Assembly: GCA_946401765.1 (NCBI GenBank)
Contig: CAMIVJ010000144.1
Location: forward strand, 1 to 6,919
Origin: an uncultured bacterium
GTDB taxonomy: Bacteria > Verrucomicrobiota > Kiritimatiellia > RFP12 > UBA1067
Direction: 5' to 3'
Length of the DNA stretch: 6,919 bases
A program made the position numbers and the translations under genes. The notes beneath the pieces are model-generated. The model was not told the DNA's origin. It worked only from the letters and a program-made list of their open reading frames with translations, and made no database searches. Positions 1-5,840 of this stretch are shown in pieces. The first letter of the stretch is position 1. Every line of letters begins with the position of its first letter.

Positions 1-542
1 CGGCTTCGTACCTGACCGCGATCTACGACGCGCACAATTCGCGTGTGAGCATCGAGGACGCCGTCCTGCCGAACTGGCAGACCGCCAACACGACGGCCGC
101 GCTCGGAGACTGGCCTTACGCCATCGGCACGGGGCGCGCAACAGACACCCAGATGGGCGCTCGCATGTACCTCGGAAAGATCCGTTCCGTGCGCGTGTAC
201 AACCGGGTGCTCGACGCGGCGGAACTCGCGGTCAACAGGATTGTCGATGACGCGCGCTTCTTCGGCATGGTCGAAGCGAACGTTGTCGTGGCGTCGAACG
301 GTGCGGGGCTCTCCGGGACGGAACCAGAAGGCGACTACATGGTGAACGGCAGCCACACGTTCACGGTCCCCGCGAGCGTGGTGAAGGCGGACGGCACGAC
401 GTGGACGCCGACAGGCTACAGGATCGAGATACGGGACGCCAACGGCGTGTGGACGGCCCTTGAGGAGTCGTCGGCGACGGAATACGCCTACACGAACTGC
501 GAGGCGCGTGCGCAGGTGCGCCTCACGTGGAACTGGAAGCTC
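1..542 (+). repeat. Composite repeat unit 1 (partial): end of LamG-like domain plus linker
   Basis: This is the first visible copy of the protein-level repeat, cut at the left edge. The LamG-like part ends near 266 (RFFG) and carries the WPYAIGTGR and SVRVYNRVLDAAEL blocks. The linker follows (267-542), with EGDYMVNGSHTFTVP, a YRIEIRDANGVWT block and a closing LTWNW. The LamG-like part resembles that of unit 3 more than that of unit 2. Confidence 0.8.
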
Positions 543-2693
543 GCTGACGGCGTGAAGAAACTCGACGCCGACGACTACGCGCAGGCCGGGCTTCTCCTCA
601 ACTTCGACGGCATCCGCAACGCCGGTCTTGCGGCGGATCACGACGCGGAGGCGGAGACGTGGGCGAACCTCGGTTCGCTCGGCAGCGCGGTCGATGCCAC
701 GAACGCCGTCATCTCCTCGGAATACTGGCAGGCCGACTCCGCGTTTGGCAACTGGACGGGCAGGGGCTACGTGTTCAAGTGCCGCAACTACTTCGCGCTG
801 AAGGACAAGGTCGCGCTCGGCAGCGAGGCGACGACGCAGGTCGTCGTTGACTACGACACCGTCGGGACAAAGCACTACAACACCGACCCGCACAAGGTCA
901 GATGGCCGTGCATCTTCGGGGCGAAAGACATTTCCAACCACTTCATCCTCTACATGAACATCGACAACAACGTGGACATGAAAACCTACACGTACGTTTT
1001 GGGCAACGCGGACTATCGCAACGAAGTTAACCGGTGGGATGGACGCTACATCAACCGCATCATCGAGTCGCGTTCCGCAAAGACGGACACAATGACGGTT
1101 TCGGCGGGGGCTTCGTGGAACAGCGCAAGCAAGGCGATTCCAGTCGGCATGGAGGTCGGCAGCCATTCCCTCGCTATCGGTACGGGAACCAGCACCGCGT
1201 CGGGATGGGCCGAGCACATCTACGCCGGCACGGTGTTCGCCGTGCGCCAGTACGACCGCGTGCTCACCGATGCGGAACTCCAGCGCAACAAGGCGATCGA
1301 CGAGGCGCGGTTCTTCGGGCGGATCGGCGGGCTTGGCGAGACGGACGTCGTGCTCGTCAGGAGCGAGTCGCCGGGCGGCGCCGTGACGGTTGCGGACGAA
1401 GGCGCGTACATCATCCGCGGCACGGGATCCATGACGTTTGCCGCGCCAGAGACGGCGACTGCTGGCGGCAGCACATACGCATGCGCCGGATACCGCATTG
1501 AGGCGTGGGACGCGGCGGCGCGCGTGTGGAACGTCGTGACGACCTCCGCCGACAGCACGGTTACGCTCTCCGGCACGTCGGGCGCGGCGAACCGCCGCCT
1601 TTCGTGGCTCTGGACGCTGACGCAGGGCATCCGCACCGCTTCCGACTACACCACCGCCGACTACGTGCAGGCGGGCCTCGTCTCGAACTTCGACGGACTC
1701 AGCAACTACGGCGAGGGCCGCACGCACTATGGCGCGGCGGATATCTGGCTGAACCTCGCAGACGGCGGCCCTGACGCGGCGCTCGTCGCCACGGCGCTTG
1801 GCGACGACCAATCCGACTCCGCCAAGGCCGGATCGTGGGGCGCGGACGGATACACCTTCGGCGGCAAGAACCATTTCGCGCTGAACGGAAACGTCGCATT
1901 CGGCCAGCAGCTTTCCGCGCAGTTCATCCTGGAGTACGACCACGACAGCAACATAGGCACCTATCCCACAATTTTCGGGACCACCGCGAACACGGCCAGG
2001 GACGACCTCGTCGTGTATTTCGACAGGTCTTCGGGCAACGTGAACAACGGCCTCAAGCTGCATCCGAACTTCAAGCTGCACCACAAGACGCGGCACACGA
2101 TGGCGACGGACTGGACGGGGCCGTACCTCAACGCGTTCTACGACGACCTCGAGAGGAAGAAGGCCAGCATCAGCAACGACGTGCTGCCCGTCTGGGTGAA
2201 CTCCAATGCGTCGGGCACGTTGCCATCGTGGCCATACACCATCGGCACGGGACGCAACGTCACCCAGCAGACGCGCATGTTCGTTGGCAAGATGTCGTCC
2301 GTCAGGCTCTACAACCGAATCCTCACGGACGACGAACTGCGCCAGAACCGCAAGGTCGACGAGATCCGCTATCGCGGCAACTTCGCCGACTACGCGAACC
2401 TTACAGTTGTGAATGCGCAGCCGGACGGCCTTGCGGAGGGCGAGACGGCGCAGGGTTCCATGGCAGATGGCGACTATGAGCTGACGGGCAGCATGACGTT
2501 TACGGCGGCGCCAGTCGTCGTGGGCGGGCGGACGCTTCGTCCGCGCCATACGGTCGAGACGAAGGTTGACGGCGTCTGGACGCGGAAGGCCCGCGTCTTT
2601 GGCGGAGCATGCACGCTTTCCGCCGGCGCCGCGCCGCAGCGCCTCACCTGGACCTGGGAGAAGGTGCCCGGTCTCACCATCTCGGTGCGATAA
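1..2693 (+). CDS. LamG-like repeat surface protein, 5'-truncated by the window
   Basis: The reading frame is open from base 3 to the TAA at 2691-2693 (896 residues visible). The GTG at 45 is not the start, because the 14 codons before it (ASYLTAIYDAHNSR) align with the inner repeat segment GPYLNAFYDDLERK; the gene therefore begins outside the window. In order, I see the end of a LamG-like jelly-roll domain, a linker, a full LamG-like domain (about 573-1319), a second linker, a third LamG-like domain (about 1653-2378) and a last linker. Each LamG-like unit opens with a QAGL..NFDG block and closes with SVRLYNR.LTD.EL..N..(I/V)DE.R, the usual end of LamG_3/laminin-G-3 type domains. Such domains commonly bind glycans or proteins outside the cell. 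No catalytic residues, membrane anchor, dockerin or autotransporter barrel are visible; the protein ends shortly after the linker with GLTISVR. Location at the surface is inferred from domain type and neighbours. The exact ligand cannot be told. Confidence 0.9.
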   Translation, partial: ASYLTAIYDAHNSRVSIEDAVLPNWQTANTTAALGDWPYAIGTGRATDTQMGARMYLGKIRSVRVYNRVLDAAELAVNRIVDDARFFGMVEANVVVASNGAGLSGTEPEGDYMVNGSHTFTVPASVVKADGTTWTPTGYRIEIRDANGVWTALEESSATEYAYTNCEARAQVRLTWNWKLADGVKKLDADDYAQAGLLLNFDGIRNAGLAADHDAEAETWANLGSLGSAVDATNAVISSEYWQADSAFGNWTGRGYVFKCRNYFALKDKVALGSEATTQVVVDYDTVGTKHYNTDPHKVRWPCIFGAKDISNHFILYMNIDNNVDMKTYTYVLGNADYRNEVNRWDGRYINRIIESRSAKTDTMTVSAGASWNSASKAIPVGMEVGSHSLAIGTGTSTASGWAEHIYAGTVFAVRQYDRVLTDAELQRNKAIDEARFFGRIGGLGETDVVLVRSESPGGAVTVADEGAYIIRGTGSMTFAAPETATAGGSTYACAGYRIEAWDAAARVWNVVTTSADSTVTLSGTSGAANRRLSWLWTLTQGIRTASDYTTADYVQAGLVSNFDGLSNYGEGRTHYGAADIWLNLADGGPDAALVATALGDDQSDSAKAGSWGADGYTFGGKNHFALNGNVAFGQQLSAQFILEYDHDSNIGTYPTIFGTTANTARDDLVVYFDRSSGNVNNGLKLHPNFKLHHKTRHTMATDWTGPYLNAFYDDLERKKASISNDVLPVWVNSNASGTLPSWPYTIGTGRNVTQQTRMFVGKMSSVRLYNRILTDDELRQNRKVDEIRYRGNFADYANLTVVNAQPDGLAEGETAQGSMADGDYELTGSMTFTAAPVVVGGRTLRPRHTVETKVDGVWTRKARVFGGACTLSAGAAPQRLTWTWEKVPGLTISVR
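543..1619 (+). repeat. Composite repeat unit 2: LamG-like domain plus linker
   Basis: This is a complete unit of about 359 residues. It opens with QAGLLLNFDG, continues with a GYVFKCRNYFALK strand pair, and the LamG-like part closes with VRQYDRVLTDAELQRNKAIDEARFFG near 1319 (written here as its recognisable blocks VRQYDRVLTDAEL and IDEARFFG). The linker (1320-1619) has EGAYIIRGTGSMTF, YRIEAWDAAARVWN and closing LSWLW. Its second half differs from units 1 and 3: the WPYxIGTGR block is replaced by HSLAIGTGTSTAS, and extra residues lie around KHYNTDPHKVRWPC. Confidence 0.8.
1620..2690 (+). repeat. Composite repeat unit 3: LamG-like domain plus terminal linker
   Basis: This is the last unit, about 357 residues. 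It opens with QAGLVSNFDG, has DGYTFGGKNHFAL matching the GYVFKCRNYFALK block of unit 2, then WPYTIGTGR and SVRLYNRILTDDEL matching unit 1. The linker (about 2379-2690) has DGDYELTGSMTFT, a VETKVDGVWT block and closing LTWTW. After that WxW block the internal copies lead into another LamG-like domain, whereas this one ends with EKVPGLTISVR and a stop. That places the end of the protein at a domain border, arguing against a frameshift or truncation. Confidence 0.8.
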
Positions 2694-2735
2694 AGAATAA
2701 TCTACAGTCAAAGACCAACAAGGAGACAAGAAGCA
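2694..2735 (+). promoter_or_regulatory. Intergenic gap with Shine-Dalgarno site for the second gene
   Basis: The 42-base gap is clearly more AT-rich than the flanking genes. It contains AAGGAG at 2720-2725, ten bases before the ATG at 2736, which is a strong ribosome-binding site and supports that start. AATAAT at 2696-2701 is one base off a sigma-70 -10 box, but I see no convincing -35 box 16-18 bases upstream, so an internal promoter is only a weak possibility. I see no hairpin followed by a T-run, so transcription probably continues from the first gene into the second. Confidence 0.7.
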
Positions 2736-2810
2736 ATGAAAGTGCAAGATGCAATGCTCGCGGCGATTGCCGCGTTGTGTGTGGCGACGGCGCCTTCGCC
2801 GTCGCAGGCG
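2736..2810 (+). other. Signal peptide of the second gene
   Basis: The 25 residues have a Lys at position 2, a hydrophobic Ala/Leu-rich stretch (about 7-19), then PSPSQA with small residues at -3 and -1 before the likely cut (S-Q-A before GLVAKW). There is no lipobox cysteine at the cut, so this looks like signal peptidase I. The cut site is by eye. Confidence 0.8.
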
Positions 2811-5800
2811 GGGCTCGTGGCGAAGTGGAACTTCGACAACTACGATCCGGAGAACCCCACGAGCGCCGCGATTCTCGCGCCAACCGTCGGCAACTTTGCG
2901 GCGATTCCCTGTACGGGCACTACCGAGTCGACAGAGGTGACAGACGGCACCCTCGGCCCGATCACCGTAGTCGGTGTTGGGCTTTCCGAAGGCGACATGG
3001 CGCTTTCCATCCCTAAGGGGGCGCATCTGAAGATCCCTCTCCCCGCCGGCATCGTGCGCGACAAGAGCTGGATGCTGCGCATCAGGTTCAATCTGCCTTC
3101 TTCGTCTCCTAACGCCCTGAATACGCTTGTGAGCGGCGAGTACGACGGCGTCGGCAATGGAATCTGGTACATTTCCGGCAATAATCTAATTCAGGGCAAT
3201 GAAGGCCTTTTCGGAACGTCGGCTGAGGAGAACGTCAACAGCACTGGAAACGCCGGGCAGCAGAAGAGCAACGGATGGAATGCGTTCCGTCTCGTCTCGA
3301 AGGATGTGTGGCACTCCTTTACGGCCCACTTCGCCCCGGACGGCGTTTCCTCGACGCTTGACGGGTACCGCTGTGTTTCCTTGACGAGCAAGAACGACAT
3401 CCGCAGTAGCAAGTTCACGGGCGATGGATTCGTCCTCTGCGCAGGCAACAGTTCTGCCACGATCTACATCTCTTCCGTCGAGGTGTGGGAGGATATGCCG
3501 CTGTACCGCGATGCCAGTGGTGCAGCCTACATCCCGGCTTCAAGCCGGACGATTTTTTCCGGGATATCCCTTGAAGACCTCCGCGACATGTACATCTCAG
3601 TGAAGGGACTGGGCTCGTGGGGGCCATACGCCCGCACCATGTCCTCGTGGGAGCACATCGTCACGTCCGACGGCGACGGGAACGTGACGGATCTCAAGAT
3701 CGATCTGCGCGACAGAATCGGCAGTGGTGCGATTCTCTGCGATTTCACTGACGCCGGGCTTGACGTGGCCGGAAACACGTTGCGCATGCAGTGGTCGCTT
3801 GGATGGCCGAATCCGTACTTCACGGCAGATGGCGGCTTCACTTCGTCCGCTAACCAGCAGGCCGCGCCAACGAGCTGGAACGGCAACGGCTACTCGGCGT
3901 ACAACATCTATGCGCTTCCGTTCCGTCCGCTCGACGGCAGCCTCGCGTGGAGCATGCAGATGGGCACCGGCAAGTTCGGCAACCCGGTGCTCTCCATCGT
4001 GGGGAGCAATCCCACGCTCACCTTCGACGCGGCCCCGCGCGCCGATTCGCTCACGCTCGACTGCGGGCGAGGCGACGGCAGGGCGGGCGTAACGTTCGCA
4101 TACGCATCCGAGGATATGAAGAACATGGCGAACCTCGGCGGGCTGAACGTGGGAGACGGCGTGGCCCTGACGATTCCCGTTGGCGTCTCAATTCCCGGCG
4201 CGGTCACGCTTGGGCGCGGCGCGTCCATCCTGTTCGACATGGGAGGGCTGGCGTTCTTCGAGGACGGGCAGACGCTCCTCGTCGCGACGGGCGGAATCGC
4301 GCTTCCGGAAGGTGTGGACGTGGGAGAAGTCGCGTCGGCTTCCCGCGGCACGGTGGAGTTCGCCGACGACAACACGAGGCTTGTGTACAAGGCGCCCCCC
4401 GCAAACGAGCCGATCACGGCGGTGTGGACGGGTGGTGGCCAGCGCGCGACGGTGAACGATCCGCTCAACTGGACGTGCTGGAACTATCGCGACGAAGTGC
4501 TTGAAGGCGCCGTGCCGAGCGTGTTCACCACGATCACCGTGACAGGCGCCACTACGTTCAACGTGCCAGCCGGGCAGACGCTGACGTGCAAGCAGCTGAT
4601 CATCGGAAGCTGCTCGCTTGAGGCGGACTGCGACTGGAGCGGCATCGGCGCGCATCCGCCGTTCGTGGACAACACGGAGGTGGACATGAACGGCCACAAT
4701 CTCACGGTCGGCGGACTTAATTCGGATAGCACCGTGACGATCAAGAACGAAGTCGAGGGCGATCCAAGCGAGTTTTGCGTATTCGCGACAGAAGACACCG
4801 TCAACACGAAGGTGCTCATTGCCGGCAATGTCAAGTTCGTCAAAGACGGCAATGGAGCGTTCTCCGCGGCGCGTGCCCAGACCTACACCGGCGGCAGCGA
4901 ACTGCGGGGCGGCACGACGAGAGTGTCGCTCAACGCCACGCAGCAGACGACCATGGGGGCGAGCGGAAAGGGAATCCTCGTGCGCAACGCCACGCTGGAG
5001 CTTGGCGGAGAGGTGTGGTACACCATCTATCCAATCGTGCTGGACGGCGGAACGATCCTTTCTACGTTCTCGGCAAATCTAACCACCTACGGCGGCGGGG
5101 CGATATTCGGCAGGACAACTCTTCTCTCCGACTCCACATTCCTCACTACCAGTACAGGAAATCTTCGTCTCTGGACGGGACATGTGCTGGATCTCGGCGG
5201 GCATGCGCTCGACGTGGATCTAACAGATTCCGGGAAATTCATCATTGGTTCTGATGCGGATCAGAACCCCACCACTACGTTCACGAACGGCACGATGAAC
5301 GTTTCCAACGGCACGTTCTTCATCTACAATGGATACAAGGGCACGGTAGAGAGCAGGACTGCGCGGCTGCGCATGAACTGCGCGATGAACATCCCCTCCA
5401 CCTGCACGTTCAATGTCGGCGACTACGAGGCGCTGTATGAAGGCGAAGTGAACTCGGGCACAGGTGAAATGAACGTATATGGCTCGTTCAAGCCGACGAC
5501 TGACGGCTTCTACGGCTGCACGCTGCAGAACGGCTCGACGCTTGACCTCTCCGGCAGGACCGGCACGTGGTCCACTACGTCCAAGTTCACCACCGGCTCC
5601 GCAGTCGTCACGTTCGTCGAAGGTGCCGAAGTGACGGTGAACCTCGCCGGGCGCAGAGATCTTTCCAGCATGCTGCGCAACGACCAGTACATAGTCACAT
5701 GGGCCGAGCCTCCTCACTTCTCCGTCTCCTTCAAGGCTGACGACGACACTCGTTCGCGCGCGCTTACGGTAGTGCGCGACGAAGTCGGCATCAAGCTTGC

Positions 5801-5831
5801 CTCGACAGGCATAATGATTCTCGTGAGGTGA
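2736..5831 (+). CDS. Exported LamG-like / beta-solenoid surface protein with PATR strand repeat
   Basis: This is a complete 1031-residue protein. Residues 1-25 form a signal peptide: a short basic start, a hydrophobic core around AAIAALCVATA, and a likely cut after SQA. Residues about 26-258 resemble a LamG-like (concanavalin A fold) domain, opening with LVAKWNFDN and ending with IYISSVEVWEDMPLY. Residues about 259-430 are unrecognised. From about 430 to 975 the sequence is rich in short Val/Thr/Gly/Asn strands typical of a right-handed beta-solenoid, with a WTGGG...LNW motif at 564-579 and a PATR-like strand (TYTGGSELRGGTTRV) near 716-730. PATR repeats are best known from autotransporter passengers, but the usual C-terminal barrel of 250-300 residues is absent; the protein ends VGIKLASTGIMILVR. 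A role in adhesion or glycan binding at the surface is inferred; no enzyme motif is seen. Start choice rests on the Shine-Dalgarno site and signal peptide. Confidence 0.92.
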   Translation: MKVQDAMLAAIAALCVATAPSPSQAGLVAKWNFDNYDPENPTSAAILAPTVGNFAAIPCTGTTESTEVTDGTLGPITVVGVGLSEGDMALSIPKGAHLKIPLPAGIVRDKSWMLRIRFNLPSSSPNALNTLVSGEYDGVGNGIWYISGNNLIQGNEGLFGTSAEENVNSTGNAGQQKSNGWNAFRLVSKDVWHSFTAHFAPDGVSSTLDGYRCVSLTSKNDIRSSKFTGDGFVLCAGNSSATIYISSVEVWEDMPLYRDASGAAYIPASSRTIFSGISLEDLRDMYISVKGLGSWGPYARTMSSWEHIVTSDGDGNVTDLKIDLRDRIGSGAILCDFTDAGLDVAGNTLRMQWSLGWPNPYFTADGGFTSSANQQAAPTSWNGNGYSAYNIYALPFRPLDGSLAWSMQMGTGKFGNPVLSIVGSNPTLTFDAAPRADSLTLDCGRGDGRAGVTFAYASEDMKNMANLGGLNVGDGVALTIPVGVSIPGAVTLGRGASILFDMGGLAFFEDGQTLLVATGGIALPEGVDVGEVASASRGTVEFADDNTRLVYKAPPANEPITAVWTGGGQRATVNDPLNWTCWNYRDEVLEGAVPSVFTTITVTGATTFNVPAGQTLTCKQLIIGSCSLEADCDWSGIGAHPPFVDNTEVDMNGHNLTVGGLNSDSTVTIKNEVEGDPSEFCVFATEDTVNTKVLIAGNVKFVKDGNGAFSAARAQTYTGGSELRGGTTRVSLNATQQTTMGASGKGILVRNATLELGGEVWYTIYPIVLDGGTILSTFSANLTTYGGGAIFGRTTLLSDSTFLTTSTGNLRLWTGHVLDLGGHALDVDLTDSGKFIIGSDADQNPTTTFTNGTMNVSNGTFFIYNGYKGTVESRTARLRMNCAMNIPSTCTFNVGDYEALYEGEVNSGTGEMNVYGSFKPTTDGFYGCTLQNGSTLDLSGRTGTWSTTSKFTTGSAVVTFVEGAEVTVNLAGRRDLSSMLRNDQYIVTWAEPPHFSVSFKADDDTRSRALTVVRDEVGIKLASTGIMILVR
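4425..4472 (+). other. WTGG...NW motif of the second protein
   Basis: Residues 564-579 read WTGGGQRATVNDPLNW. This is the tryptophan-framed motif (W-x-G-x(n)-W-x(n)-N-W) that often starts a beta-solenoid stretch in PATR-type surface proteins. The middle Trp of the usual pattern is replaced here by Val. The same motif occurs in the third gene in its canonical form. Confidence 0.65.
4830..4928 (+). other. PATR-type (autotransporter-associated) beta-strand repeat
   Basis: Residues about 699-731 fit the passenger-associated-transport-repeat pattern: K-x-G-x-G-x-h, then TYTGGSELRGGTTRVSL in place of the consensus tYtGgT.v..GtL.v. Only one clear copy is seen; weaker strands around LDLGGHALDV and TFTNGTMNVSNGTFFI continue the solenoid. 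The assignment is by eye to the TIGR02601/PF12951-type pattern. Confidence 0.6.
5825..5831 (+). promoter_or_regulatory. Shine-Dalgarno site of the third gene, containing the stop of the second
   Basis: GAGGTGA matches seven bases of the GGAGGTGA complement of the bacterial 16S rRNA 3' end. It lies nine bases before the GTG at 5841, and its last three bases are the TGA stop of the second gene. This arrangement suggests translational coupling. A second purine run, GAAGGG at 5832-5837, is too close to the GTG to be the main site. Confidence 0.7.
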
Positions 5832-5840
5832 GAAGGGTTC

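Noticed and set aside
45..47. GTG at 45 as the start of the first gene
   Set aside because: The codons before it are open to the window edge and align with the equivalent segment of the third LamG-like copy; no signal peptide follows the GTG.
1835..2479. Open frame on the + strand (214 codons) in another frame of the first gene
   Set aside because: Arg/Gln-rich shadow translation overlapping the third LamG-like unit, whose repeat conservation is clearly in the main frame.
2691..2735. Terminator between the first and second genes
   Set aside because: No stem-loop with a following T-run is visible in the 42-base gap.
4188..4697. Open frame on the - strand (169 codons) inside the second gene
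   Set aside because: Composition is dominated by Arg, His and Ala, as expected of a shadow frame; the + frame is continuous and carries the WTGGG motif here.
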